Part shown: positions 29,969 through 38,660 of the stretch, in pieces
Layout of the letters: the number at the start of each line of letters is the position of its first letter
Position numbering within the stretch: position 1 is the first letter of the stretch
Assembly (NCBI RefSeq): GCF_003602235.1
Contig: NZ_QZVS01000071.1
Span: 315-57,418, forward strand
Origin: Cryobacterium melibiosiphilum
Lineage (GTDB): Bacteria; Actinomycetota; Actinomycetes; Actinomycetales; Microbacteriaceae
Length of the DNA: 57,104 nt
Direction of reading: 5' to 3'
Notes under the pieces: generated by a model
Seen by the model: only the letters and a program-made list of their open reading frames with translations
What the model was told of the DNA's origin: nothing
Databases searched by the model: none
Translations under genes and position numbers: made by a program

Positions 29969-31548
29969 CCGGCGAGCAGACGGGGAGCGGCCAGACCGGA
30001 CTCTCCACCGACCTGCCCGCCCCTTCCCTCCGGAGCGAGGACGAGGCGGGTGAGATCGAGCCCCAGATCGACGTCGGGCGCACTGCCGCTGCCGGAGTCC
30101 TGTGGATCACGATTCAGAAGTGGGTGATCCGAGTCCTCAGTGTCGTGACGATCGCGGTGCTCACGCGGCTGCTCACACCCGAGGAATTCGGTACCGTGGC
30201 GGCAGCACTGACGGTGCTGCCGTTTTTCTTCCTCCTCGCCGACCTGGGATTCGCCGCCTACATCGTTCAGGTCGAGAAGACCGACCGGCGAATGCTGAGC
30301 ACCGCTTTTTGGTTTTCGATGACGGCGGGCATCCTCTTGTGCGGATGCGTGGCTCTCCTGTCCCCGCTGCTGGGCGCCATTTTTGCGGCCCCCGGCGTCG
30401 TGCCGGTTCTGCAGATCCTGTCGGTCTGGGTCATCATCACGGCGGTTGGTTCCGTCCCGATGGCACTCCTGCGCCGCGATATGCGCTTTGCGACGATCGC
30501 GGCTCAGGGGGCGGCGGCGGCCATAGTCGCGCAAATTGCCGCGATCGTCATGGCGTTCTCCGGCCTGGGCATCTGGGCCCTCGTCGCACAGACGCTCGTG
30601 GCCGCTGCCCTCTCGACACTGCTGGCGTGGGCAACGGTCAGGTGGCACCCGTCCTGGGCCTTCTCCCGCACGGACTGTGTCCGAATGGCGCGCTTTGGCG
30701 GGCAGGTGCTCGGCGTGGAGTTCGTCGCGATGCTTCGAGCCTGGGGCGAGGCCGCCGTGATCTCTGCAACCCTCGGCCTTGCGGCCCTGGGACTCATGAG
30801 TATCGCCCAGCGCATCGTGCAAATCGTGCAGGATCTGACCGGCAGCGCCATTGTTCCCGTCACGAACGTCGCCTTTGCCAAGATTCGCGATTCGGCTGCG
30901 AGATTGCGGGACGCCTATCGGCGTGCACTCGAAGTCACCTATGCCGTGCTCTCGCTCCCGCTCACCATCGTCGCCGTCGCAGCGCCGCTGATGATCCCGA
31001 TCCTTTTCGGCGACGGCTGGGAGCAGAGCTATCAGGTTGCGCAGGTCCTCGCGCTCGCCGGTACGCTCGCGGTTGGCGCGTGGCTTGATCACGGGTTGTT
31101 CTATGGAATGGGCAGACCCGGAAAATGGTTCATCTACGCCCTGATCATCGACCTGCTGACATTTGCGACCACGGTTTTCGCGGTGCGCTGGGGACTGGTC
31201 TCCATCGCCGTCGGATTCCTGTGCGTCGCGACCGTGGCGACCGTCGTCCGCTGGTTCCTCGTTGCTCGTGCGCTGCAGACGACGGTGCGCTCCATCGCTC
31301 GGCCGTTTGTCTATCTGGTGACCGTCGTCGGATGCATGGGAGCAGCCGGACTCGCGTGCACGTACTGGACCGCGGAACTTCCCCCGTTGCTCGCTCTCGG
31401 CCTGATCGTGGCTGTCATGTTCACGGTCCACCTGGGAATCACCCTGCTCATGGCCAAGCCGGCCATCCGCGAAGTGCTCAGGATCGTGCGTCGGTTCGGG
31501 AACGGTTCACGCCGTGGTTTTCGTGCACGGCTGGGAGTCCGGCCATGA
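29965..31548 (+). CDS. Polysaccharide flippase (Wzx/MOP family)
   Basis: A 527-residue integral membrane protein. A ~40-residue acidic N-terminus leads to I-T-I-Q-K-W-V-I-R-V-L-S and then about 12-14 hydrophobic helices. R-L-L-T-P-E-E-F-G-T-V-A-A-A and F-F-L-L-A-D-L-G-F are family landmarks of the polysaccharide-transport MOP exporters. It would move lipid-linked repeat units across the membrane for Wzy polymerisation. GTG 29965 overlaps the upstream stop, and its own stop overlaps the next glycosyltransferase. Confidence 0.88.
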   Translation: MTGEQTGSGQTGLSTDLPAPSLRSEDEAGEIEPQIDVGRTAAAGVLWITIQKWVIRVLSVVTIAVLTRLLTPEEFGTVAAALTVLPFFFLLADLGFAAYIVQVEKTDRRMLSTAFWFSMTAGILLCGCVALLSPLLGAIFAAPGVVPVLQILSVWVIITAVGSVPMALLRRDMRFATIAAQGAAAAIVAQIAAIVMAFSGLGIWALVAQTLVAAALSTLLAWATVRWHPSWAFSRTDCVRMARFGGQVLGVEFVAMLRAWGEAAVISATLGLAALGLMSIAQRIVQIVQDLTGSAIVPVTNVAFAKIRDSAARLRDAYRRALEVTYAVLSLPLTIVAVAAPLMIPILFGDGWEQSYQVAQVLALAGTLAVGAWLDHGLFYGMGRPGKWFIYALIIDLLTFATTVFAVRWGLVSIAVGFLCVATVATVVRWFLVARALQTTVRSIARPFVYLVTVVGCMGAAGLACTYWTAELPPLLALGLIVAVMFTVHLGITLLMAKPAIREVLRIVRRFGNGSRRGFRARLGVRP

Positions 31549-32987
31549 CCGCCGAACGGGGGCTGACTCGAGCGGCCGCACACGCCAGCGCGCTGGCGCT
31601 GGGCGTCGTCACGCGGGCGACCGGAATGCTGCCGCCCCGACTTCGGTACGGATACGTGTACCCGCTCACCCGAGCTCTTCTTCATCAGCCGTTGCCCGCG
31701 GTGCAGGCCCTCGGCGCTGGTCTGAAAGCGGAACCGGCCACGACGCCCGCCCCGGCTGGGGATCTCACCTGTGTTCTCGGCGTGAGTGCGCTGGACATCG
31801 GAGGCATCGGTTCCGTGGTCGAGCTGCTCGCCGCGGGACTGCCCGCGCGCGGCGTGACACCGGCCGTGGTCTGTCTGGGTGACGGCATGCGGGCCCAGCG
31901 ACTCCGTGAGATGGGGGTCCAGGTGCGTACGGTCGTCGACCGTGCATCAGCCCTGAGCGCCTTCGCCGAGCTCGGCCCGGATGTCATCCAGCTCCACGAC
32001 GCACCGTCCTTTGTTGTGGCTGCTGCTCGGGACAGCGGGGTGCCCCTCGTCTCCGTGCTGCACAACACTGAGATTCACTACTCTCGGACGCGCTGGCGCC
32101 GGTTCTCGGAACTGCTGGAGCACTCGGTCGCCGCTGTCGCGGTCAGCGAGCTTGTGCGTTCTTTCCACGTCGGTCATGTAGCGGTGGCTCTTCGGTCCCG
32201 GATCACGGTGATCCCGAATGCCGCACACGGGTCGGGTCTCCTCGCACCTCAGCAGCGTCGAGACGCGCGAGAGCTCGTTGAGCGAGCCGTCGGCGGCCGG
32301 TTTGGCGATGACGTTGTTTTCGTATGCCTGGCGCGGTACGACGCCCAGAAGAACATCGCCGGAACAGTGGCATCGTTCTTGGCCTGCGTTGCCTCGGGTG
32401 TGCCAGCGCAGCTGGTGATCGCCGGTGATCCTTCCGACTGGGTCGAGTTCAGGCGAGCCGACGCGATCCGGCGGGGCAGCCGTGATGCTGATCGTGTGCA
32501 CTTGCTCGCGACATCCGACGGACAGACCTTGATTGCTGCTGCTGACGCGTTCCTGCTCAACTCCTACTTCGAGGGCTGGCCTGTCGCCGCGACCGAAGCG
32601 TGGGCCGCCGGGCTGCCCTTGATCCTGAGCGACGTCGGCGGGGCTCGTGAACTCGTCGGGCGCGATCCCCAGCGTTCGGTGCTGGTTTCCAACGCCACCG
32701 GCAACGCGAGCGACGTGACGGATGCCCGTGTCGAACGGTCCAGGTGGAGCGCGAAACGCCAACAAAATTCGGCCGAACTCAGCGAGGCGATTCAGCGGGT
32801 CGTGGATACCGTGCATCGCGAACGCGATGTGCCGGTGGCGCCGCGCGACGCATCCGCCGGCGTCGCCGCAACGCTCGATGAGCATGCGCGCCTGCTCCGG
32901 GACACTGCAGCAATCAACACCCCCGACGAAGCGGCCCAACCGGGTCGATTCTCGGGGGATCAACGAGGAGGAACGGTCAGAATATGA
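31545..32987 (+). CDS. Glycosyltransferase family 4
   Basis: A 480-residue GT-B glycosyltransferase. D-I-G-G-I-G-S-V-V-E-L starts the GT-B core after a ~70-residue N-terminal extension. The donor half has L-A-R-Y-D-A-Q-K-N and the strong family-4 block L-N-S-Y-F-E-G-W-P-V-A-A-T-E-A-W-A-A-G-L with both glutamates. The last ~100 residues beyond the catalytic fold are polar and uninformative. ATG 31545 overlaps the flippase stop. It adds one sugar of the repeat unit; donor unknown. Confidence 0.88.
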   Translation: MTAERGLTRAAAHASALALGVVTRATGMLPPRLRYGYVYPLTRALLHQPLPAVQALGAGLKAEPATTPAPAGDLTCVLGVSALDIGGIGSVVELLAAGLPARGVTPAVVCLGDGMRAQRLREMGVQVRTVVDRASALSAFAELGPDVIQLHDAPSFVVAAARDSGVPLVSVLHNTEIHYSRTRWRRFSELLEHSVAAVAVSELVRSFHVGHVAVALRSRITVIPNAAHGSGLLAPQQRRDARELVERAVGGRFGDDVVFVCLARYDAQKNIAGTVASFLACVASGVPAQLVIAGDPSDWVEFRRADAIRRGSRDADRVHLLATSDGQTLIAAADAFLLNSYFEGWPVAATEAWAAGLPLILSDVGGARELVGRDPQRSVLVSNATGNASDVTDARVERSRWSAKRQQNSAELSEAIQRVVDTVHRERDVPVAPRDASAGVAATLDEHARLLRDTAAINTPDEAAQPGRFSGDQRGGTVRI

Positions 32988-34195
32988 ACCACCGTGCGGA
33001 GCTCATTGGAAAGACCCGCCGAGCATTGGCTGTCGGCCCGTCCGGCATCGCGCAGCGCATCGCGCAGCGCGCCTACCGGGGGACCGGCGCCGCCGATCTC
33101 GGATTCAATCTCGATCTGGACGATCTCCTCGTCGACGTCCCCGCTCAACTGCCCGTGCCCGCGATACGTCCCGGGCCGGGTCGGCCGCTGCGGATCGGCT
33201 GGGTGGCCACGCCGCCCGCACCCGGGTCGGGTGGGCACACCACTCTCTTTCGACTGATCGAGGCGCTCGAAGCGGCCGGGCATCAGTGCGTGCTGTTCCT
33301 GTACGACAAGCACGGTCTTGATGAAGCCAGACTGACATCGGTCATACGGGAGAATTGGCCGGGAGTTCGCGCCGAGGTCCGCGACGCGCGTGCCGGCATT
33401 GAGCACGTGGACGCGGTCATCGCCACGGCCTGGGAGTCAGCGCACGTGATCGTCAAATACGCTCGGTCGCCGATGCGCCGGCTTTACTTCATCCAGGACT
33501 ACGAGCCGTTCTTCTATGGGCACGGCGCTGAATCGGCATTCGCGGCGATGACCTACCAGCTGCCGTTCCGGCGGATTGTTCTGGGGGAGATGCTCGACGG
33601 AATGATCCGCGAGCAAACCGGGCTCAGCAGCGATGTCGTACCGTTCGGCTGCGACTCGTCTGTCTATCACCTGCCCGCTGCGGGGACCGTGCGCAGCGGT
33701 ATCGTCTTCTACTGTCGACCAGAAACCCCGCGCCGCGGATACCTGCTCGCGTGTATCGCGCTCGCCGTATTCCACCAGCGACACCCCGACCAGGAAATCC
33801 ACGTCTATGGAGCTGTGCCGCGTGGGCTCAAGGTGCCGTTCACCTTCCATGGGCGCATGGACGCAGCCGAACTGAACGACCTGTACGGGCGCACGATAGC
33901 GGGACTCGCGATGTCCTTCACCAACATCACCCTCGTGGCGGAGGAGATGCTGGCTGCCGGGAATATCCCCGTCGTCAACGACGTCCCCCTTGCCCGTCTG
34001 ACACTGCCCAATCCCCACGTTCTGTGGGCAGAGTCGACCGCTGCTGCACTGGCCGGCGCCCTCAGCGCCGCGGTGACCGCCAGCGACCCCACTGGGCAAG
34101 CCTCTGCTGCCGCGTCATCCGTCGTCGGGCGGTCATGGAAGCCGACCCAGGATGCCGTCGTCCGGATCATCGTCGAGGAGGTAACCGGAACCTGA
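32984..34195 (+). CDS. Glycosyltransferase, WsaF-like
   Basis: A 403-residue GT-B protein resembling WsaF-type rhamnosyltransferases. Visible blocks are P-G-S-G-G-H-T-T-L-F-R-L-I-E near residue 80, R-L-Y-F-I-Q-D-Y-E-P-F-F-Y near 165, F-G-C-D-S-S-V-Y and a donor-side R-P-E-T-P-R-R-G-Y. It is the last gene of the plus-strand arm. ATG 32984 overlaps the preceding stop. The stop at 34193-34195 is followed by the repeat-built hairpin at 34215-34288. Confidence 0.82.
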   Translation: MNHRAELIGKTRRALAVGPSGIAQRIAQRAYRGTGAADLGFNLDLDDLLVDVPAQLPVPAIRPGPGRPLRIGWVATPPAPGSGGHTTLFRLIEALEAAGHQCVLFLYDKHGLDEARLTSVIRENWPGVRAEVRDARAGIEHVDAVIATAWESAHVIVKYARSPMRRLYFIQDYEPFFYGHGAESAFAAMTYQLPFRRIVLGEMLDGMIREQTGLSSDVVPFGCDSSVYHLPAAGTVRSGIVFYCRPETPRRGYLLACIALAVFHQRHPDQEIHVYGAVPRGLKVPFTFHGRMDAAELNDLYGRTIAGLAMSFTNITLVAEEMLAAGNIPVVNDVPLARLTLPNPHVLWAESTAAALAGALSAAVTASDPTGQASAAASSVVGRSWKPTQDAVVRIIVEEVTGT

Positions 34196-34214
34196 GAACA
34201 GGGGAACCCCTTAA

Positions 34215-34288
34215 AGCACTGATCCCGATACAGCACTGATCCCGATACAGCACTGATCCCGACCCTGATGAGGGTCGGGATCAGTGCT
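34215..34288. terminator. Bidirectional hairpin with tandem-repeated left arm
   Basis: Positions 34249-34266 and 34271-34288 form a perfect 18-bp stem closed by GATG. The outer 14 bases of the left arm are repeated twice more upstream at a strict 17-bp period (34215 and 34232, AGCACTGATCCCGATAC). The element lies between the convergent ends of the plus-strand glycan operon (34195) and the minus-strand beta-helix gene (34330), so it likely ends both transcripts. No long T run follows on either strand. Confidence 0.8.
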
Positions 34289-34329
34289 TGACTACCTGTC
34301 AGTGTGAACGATGATCAGAGCCTCGCGGG

Positions 34330-35811
34330 CTAGGGCATCGGTACCGTTGCGCCGGTATTCTGCCAGACGTTTCCGCTCCACTGGCTGCCGTTTCCGTTGT
34401 AATACGCGGTTGCTGCTCCGTAGAAGCCGCACTTCGGTGCCATTTCAGTACCAAAGGTGTTGCCCAGAATCCGCACGCCGACAGCCCGAATGGAGTTGTC
34501 AGTCCCCGCATAGAGGCAAAAACCGCCGCCGTTGAAGAGGTTGCCCTGAACGAGGGCGTTCTCGGTTGTTCCTCCCTGGCTGTAGAGAGCCAACGCTGCG
34601 GAGAAGTTACCCTGGAGTCCCGCGTCGAGACGGTTGTTCGTGATGGTGATGTTCTTCGCGTTGATGGCCAGGATCGGCTCGTTGTGGCTTCCGCCATTGC
34701 CGGGATCGCCGTACACGGGCATGTTGTGAATCCAGGAGTTCTTGATTACGACGTTCGTGTCGGTGTACGCCCCTTTTCCCCAGCCGTGGATGTTGCAGCC
34801 GTCACAGGTGTAATCACTGACCGAGATTCCGGGTCGGTCGGTGTCGGGATGAGAGACACCCGGTCCGGCGATCTCGACGCGCTGAATCAGAGTCCCGGTC
34901 GAGCCGCGGTCGACGATAATTCGTCCGTTCACCTTGGAATTCTTGATGACCACGTTTGGTGCGCTGACGTGAACGTCTCCGCTGATGTTGCGTCCGCTGA
35001 TGACCGTTCCCGCAGTGGTGATGTTCAAACCGCCGGACGACGTCAACGCTGTACCCGCAGGTACCCCGGTCGTGGCGGCACTGGGCCAGCCGCTCGGTGC
35101 TGGCGCCGGTGATGGTGCGGGCGTCGGCGTGGGTGCGGGCGTCGGAGTGGGTGCCGGCGTCGGCGTGGGCGCCGGTGTCGGCGTCACGGCCGACGGCTGG
35201 AAGGCGACGTCCACGAAGTAGTTCGTCGACTTGAAGCTGGAGGACGGGAACCCACCGGTCGAACCATACTTGTACACCCCGTTACTTCCCGCACGAGCGG
35301 TCAGTGAGCCGGCGGTCTTCGCGTTGGCGAAGTAGTTGGTGGTGTAGGCGTAGTTGCCGCGCGGGGCCAGGTAGGACACGATATAGCGTTTCCCTGCCGT
35401 CAGGGCGACGGGGGTGGCGAGGGTTGCCCCCTGCCATCCGCTCGCGGTTTCACCCGTGAAAGTCACCGATGCGAGCTTGGTGCCCGACGAGGACCACAGA
35501 TTGCCCTTGTGCGTTCCCGTGTTCGAGGCTCCCTTGTAGAACCGGATTCCGGTGGCCGATCCGGCAACGGAGGGCACGAATGAGACGCCCAATTCCACTG
35601 CGGCGGGATCATCGGTGGCCGAGGCAACGGCCGGCGTTTCGGAACCGAACAATCCGGCTGATCCGGCCGGAACGGCTGCGTGCGGTGCCACGGCCGGAAG
35701 TGCTGACGCAAAGGGCGCCCCGGCCAGAGCCAGCCCCGTGGCTGTAATAATTGCGATGAGCGACGTGCGTCGCCAGGATGGCCTGGTGCGCTTCGCTGTT
35801 TCTATCTTCAA
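34330..35811 (-). CDS. Secreted DUF4082 / right-handed beta-helix protein
   Basis: A 493-residue exported protein. A signal peptide (~1-36, ending A-S-A) is followed by one DUF4082-type module (~50-205) closely matching those of the 20200-23679 protein (G-I-R-F-Y-K-G, G-T-H-K-G-N-L-W, G-E-T-A-S-G-W-Q). A (T-P-A-P)n linker (~210-240) leads to a parallel beta-helix domain (~260-490; repeated V-V-I-K-N-S, I-T-I-T-N-N-R) like pectate lyases and polysaccharide hydrolases, with four cysteines. The start is TTG 35811, supported by AGGAGG 9 bp upstream. It may trim or bind the locus glycan; no catalytic residues can be assigned. Confidence 0.83.
   Translation of the reverse strand: MKIETAKRTRPSWRRTSLIAIITATGLALAGAPFASALPAVAPHAAVPAGSAGLFGSETPAVASATDDPAAVELGVSFVPSVAGSATGIRFYKGASNTGTHKGNLWSSSGTKLASVTFTGETASGWQGATLATPVALTAGKRYIVSYLAPRGNYAYTTNYFANAKTAGSLTARAGSNGVYKYGSTGGFPSSSFKSTNYFVDVAFQPSAVTPTPAPTPTPAPTPTPAPTPTPAPSPAPAPSGWPSAATTGVPAGTALTSSGGLNITTAGTVISGRNISGDVHVSAPNVVIKNSKVNGRIIVDRGSTGTLIQRVEIAGPGVSHPDTDRPGISVSDYTCDGCNIHGWGKGAYTDTNVVIKNSWIHNMPVYGDPGNGGSHNEPILAINAKNITITNNRLDAGLQGNFSAALALYSQGGTTENALVQGNLFNGGGFCLYAGTDNSIRAVGVRILGNTFGTEMAPKCGFYGAATAYYNGNGSQWSGNVWQNTGATVPMP
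35101..35187 (-). repeat. Thr-Pro-Ala-Pro linker repeat
   Basis: A GGCGTSGGNGTGGGNGC-type 18-bp repeat encodes the T-P-A-P-T-P linker between the DUF4082 module and the beta-helix. It parallels the hexamer-coded linkers of the larger DUF4082 protein but uses different units. Confidence 0.75.
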
Positions 35812-35910
35812 GACTAACTACCTCCTGTCGTCGACGGCCAGTAGCCCGTCGACGCGCCCTCTGGGCTGTTTATCGGCACCGGAAGTCTCCACTGCCAGTG
35901 CGCACGACTG

Positions 35911-35928
35911 TACCCCGTTTGGGGGGTA
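35911..35928. promoter_or_regulatory. TACCCC-N6-GGGGTA palindrome
   Basis: A perfect 6-bp inverted repeat with a GTTTGG spacer, about 100 bp upstream of the TTG start of the beta-helix protein. It resembles the C/G-run element at 20150-20165. It also resembles CsoR/RicR copper operators, but nothing nearby supports copper control. Confidence 0.45.
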
Positions 35929-35965
35929 GAACCTAGAGTCTGTGTAAATCCGTTCGATTTTTGGT

Positions 35966-35971
35966 TATAAT
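35966..35971 (+). promoter_or_regulatory. TATAAT box in the 35812-36205 gap
   Basis: The 394-bp gap between the beta-helix gene and the Wzz-like gene contains no gene I can support and is clearly richer in A/T than its surroundings. It has an exact TATAAT at 35966-35971 and a TATAAG at 35983-35988 on the plus strand, likely promoters for the Wzz-like gene. The minus-strand promoter of the beta-helix gene must lie in the same region, but no single box stands out. Confidence 0.45.
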
Positions 35972-36205
35972 GCACGCGCCTGTATAAGTAGCGGGTTAAA
36001 CGACGGCCGTTTCGTGTCGTGTGCGGCCCTCTCTGAATTGCGACCAGTGGCATTCACGCTCTCTGGACAGTTGCCGTCAGAAATTGACTGGTCAACCCCT
36101 TTTTATCCACGCGCGGTGCCCATATCATACTCACGAGCGAATGACTCACCCGCCCAATTCGTGGGACGGACCCGGCCAACATACCCAGTTCCAGAAGGCG
36201 ACAGC

Positions 36206-36844
36206 GTGATAATCAACCGATTGCTCCGATCATGGCTTCGACGCTGGTACATCGCGGCAGGATTCGCCGTTCTGACGCTCGGAGCAGTCGTGCTGGCGAC
36301 GCAGGCCGAGGGCGTTTATTCGACCCGGGTCAACCTGGTGTTTCTGGCGCCGACCGATCTGACCGGGAATTCGCTCAGTGACACCTCGGACAGCCTCATC
36401 AACTTTGCCGCCCTGGTCGAGCGCGAATACAACGGAAACGTCAATACCGCACGATTCTCGAATTCCACGGCCACGCTGTACGGCGCCGGGGTTCGCGAGG
36501 GACATGCGGTCACCTTGCTCAACAGCGGTGGACAGTGGAAAGACTCCTTCAGAAACCCGGTACTGAGCGTGGAGGTCGTGGGCGGTAGCGACAAGGACGT
36601 CCGTCAGGAACTGGAACAGGTCATCAGCGACATCAATGCGCTCGCCGAGTCCAAACAGGTTCAGGCATCCGTCAGTGCTGTCAACCAAATCACCACCCTG
36701 ACCAGCCCGCAGGCGCCCGTCATGGAGTACGCGGACGGAAGTCGTACCCGAGCGGTCGGCGCCATTGTCCTGCTCGGCCTGGGGATTGGCGGCGTCGCAA
36801 CGTCCCTCTTCGATCGTGTCGTGTCCCGTCCGAGCCGAGTCTAG
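36206..36844 (+). CDS. Wzz-like chain-length/regulator membrane protein
   Basis: A 212-residue protein with one membrane helix near each end (~14-34 and ~185-204) and an extracytoplasmic middle, the layout of Wzz/polysaccharide co-polymerases. The N-terminal R-L-L-R-S-W-L-R-R-W-Y precedes helix 1, and S-R-T-R-A-V-G-A-I-V-L-L precedes helix 2. It is short for the family and has no kinase domain. GTG 36206 has GAAGG eight bases upstream; upstream codons to 36014 lie in promoter-like DNA. It is the only plus-strand gene within the minus-strand arm. Confidence 0.7.
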   Translation: MIINRLLRSWLRRWYIAAGFAVLTLGAVVLATQAEGVYSTRVNLVFLAPTDLTGNSLSDTSDSLINFAALVEREYNGNVNTARFSNSTATLYGAGVREGHAVTLLNSGGQWKDSFRNPVLSVEVVGGSDKDVRQELEQVISDINALAESKQVQASVSAVNQITTLTSPQAPVMEYADGSRTRAVGAIVLLGLGIGGVATSLFDRVVSRPSRV

Positions 36845-36853
36845 ATCGGCACC

Positions 36854-36883
36854 CACGCGGTCGGTCACGCGGTCGGTCACGCG
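36854..36883. repeat. 12-bp tandem repeat between convergent genes
   Basis: CACGCGGTCGGT occurs twice in tandem with a further half unit, covering the end of the GT2 gene and the gap after the Wzz-like stop. Confidence 0.7.
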
Positions 36884-37764
36884 CGGGAGCTGTTGTCGCG
36901 CTCCCAACGGACTGAGCCCGGACGGAACCGTGCCTGCACGCGTGCGGTGGCTATCAGAGCCACGTAGAGGGCGATGTCGAAAGCCCGTGTCGGCTCACGC
37001 CGCAGTAGTCCCAGAAGATCATCGAGTTGTGCCCGTTGGCTTCCGGATATCGCCTGCGGGCCGGGTGCCGTGCCCAGGCGCGGGGCGGTCACGACATCGC
37101 TCTGGGTTCGATAGGTGCGCTTGAGTACCTTGAGCAGGTCGGCAGCGTGGCGCGGTGTGCGAACGATGACCGGGTCGGTTGCCACGATGACACGTTCGTG
37201 CAGAGCAATCAGCTGGTCGATGAACAGGTCGTCCGACACGATGTCGGGAAATTCCTCGAACCGCGCTCGGCCGGCTTCCGAGAGTGCATAGGTGCCGGCA
37301 CCCCAGAGCACGTTGTGGATCGACGGCAGCTGGGCACGCACGCGGTACCAACGCCGCACCAGCCACGCTGCATCCGTCGACTCAAAGCTGATGGGTGGCC
37401 GGCTCGCCAGGGCGCCGCCGGGCTGCAGGCTGCGCACCACCTCCACTGCCGCTGCCGCGGTCATGACGACGTCGGCGTCGAGGTAGATGCGAGGGCCGAT
37501 GACGGCGGCGCGGTCACCGGCTCGAAGGGCCGCAGCCTTTGAGGCCACCGCGAGTTCGAGCACGGTGACTCCGGCGTGACGGCGGGCGATGTCGGCCGTG
37601 TCATCGACACAGCCGTTGCAGACCACGATGACCTGCACGTCACCGCTCTGCACGACTGGCAGTAGGGCATCGAGGCACCGGGCGATCACGGCAGATTCGT
37701 TGTGGGCGGCGATCACGATTGCGGCGTGCGGAAGCCGCGGCTCGGAGCCTGTCAGAGCACTCAT
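36877..37764 (-). CDS. Glycosyltransferase family 2
   Basis: A 295-residue GT-A glycosyltransferase. A-I-V-I-A-A-H-N-E-S-A-V-I-A is the nucleotide-binding start, V-V-C-N-G-C-V-D-D-T-A the second block, and Y-L-D-A-D-V-V the metal-binding D-x-D. The C-terminal half is typical of soluble GT2 enzymes with a Q-L-I-A-L-H-E region. ATG 37764 is chosen because GGAGG lies six bases upstream; a longer frame exists to 37908 within the neighbouring gene. It is the last gene of the minus-strand arm and overlaps the previous stop. Confidence 0.87.
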   Translation of the reverse strand: MSALTGSEPRLPHAAIVIAAHNESAVIARCLDALLPVVQSGDVQVIVVCNGCVDDTADIARRHAGVTVLELAVASKAAALRAGDRAAVIGPRIYLDADVVMTAAAAVEVVRSLQPGGALASRPPISFESTDAAWLVRRWYRVRAQLPSIHNVLWGAGTYALSEAGRARFEEFPDIVSDDLFIDQLIALHERVIVATDPVIVRTPRHAADLLKVLKRTYRTQSDVVTAPRLGTAPGPQAISGSQRAQLDDLLGLLRREPTRAFDIALYVALIATARVQARFRPGSVRWERDNSSRA

Positions 37765-38660
37765 ACGATACCTCCGGGCAGCGCGGCGCGCGCGGGCGCC
37801 GAGAAGAGCGCACGCAGGGTGGCCCGCGATTCCGGGCGACGCAACCTCAGCGCGTTGTGAATGACAGCCACGCCGAAAAAGAGAAGGCTGGACGGCTGCC
37901 CGTGCCATTTTTGGAAGTAGCGCACCTTGTTGACGGCGAGGAGCGCGTCAAGGGCAGGTCCGCTCCCGGAGCCGGCGCCGCGATGGTGGACGATCGCGGT
38001 CGGTGCGAATTCGATCGTGTAGCCCCGGGCGCGAATGCGGCGGGCGTAGTCCGTCTCCTCCGAATAGAGAAAGAATCTCTCGGAGTCCCACGGACCGATT
38101 GCCTCGACGACGCTCGTGCGCACGAGAAGGGCGGCGCCCGTGGCCCACTCCACGGGCCGGGCGCTAGCGTAGTCCGCCGGCAGCCGTACCATCTCCGCGA
38201 GCCACGGCGGCCGGGTGGGCCAGTGGTCACCGAAGAGCGCTTCACCGAGTGAGCGCAGGGTCGTCGGCTCCCGTCGCAAGGATGGCTGGGGCTTGCCGGA
38301 ATCATCGAGAACGAGCGGAACGGATGCTGCCGCTCCCCGTTTCGAGCACCCCTCGACGAGGCGCAGCAGCGCATTCGCCCCCAGGCTGAGGTCAGGGTTG
38401 AGGAAGACCGTGAAGTGCGAATCGGGAGCGTTGCGGACTCCTACGTTGAGTCCGCCGGAGTACCCGAGGTTGGAACCAGCATCAACGAAACAAACGTTGT
38501 CGGGGCTGCCGCACGCCGCCGCAAGACCGGGATCGCTGGAATTGTCCACGACGATCGCTTGCCAGGTCAACCCGCCAGCCGCCGCCGGCAGGGTCGCGAG
38601 CAGTTTCGGAAGATCAGCGGCGCTCTGGTACGCCACTACGATAATTGCGAGATCGATCAT
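37761..38660 (-). CDS. Glycosyltransferase family 2, rhamnosyltransferase-like
   Basis: A 299-residue GT2 enzyme similar to WbbL-type rhamnosyltransferases. L-A-I-I-V-V-A-Y-Q-S starts the fold, V-V-D-N-S-S-D-P-G and G-S-N-L-G-Y-S-G-G-L-N-V-G-V-R are diagnostic, F-L-N-P-D-L is the metal-site region and F-F-L-Y-S-E-E-T-D-Y-A-R-R contains the catalytic base area. ATG 38660 overlaps the Wzy stop by 4 bp; an upstream extension to 38942 is a shadow. Confidence 0.88.
   Translation of the reverse strand: MIDLAIIVVAYQSAADLPKLLATLPAAAGGLTWQAIVVDNSSDPGLAAACGSPDNVCFVDAGSNLGYSGGLNVGVRNAPDSHFTVFLNPDLSLGANALLRLVEGCSKRGAAASVPLVLDDSGKPQPSLRREPTTLRSLGEALFGDHWPTRPPWLAEMVRLPADYASARPVEWATGAALLVRTSVVEAIGPWDSERFFLYSEETDYARRIRARGYTIEFAPTAIVHHRGAGSGSGPALDALLAVNKVRYFQKWHGQPSSLLFFGVAVIHNALRLRRPESRATLRALFSAPARAALPGGIV

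Noticed and set aside
34215..34288. A small CRISPR array
   Set aside because: Units are 17 bp with no spacers, and the last forms a terminator stem; no cas gene is present.
35911..35928. A CsoR/RicR copper operator
   Set aside because: The TACCCC...GGGGTA form is suggestive, but no copper gene or CsoR is adjacent; the copper-related genes at 6.9-9.2 kb lack the motif.
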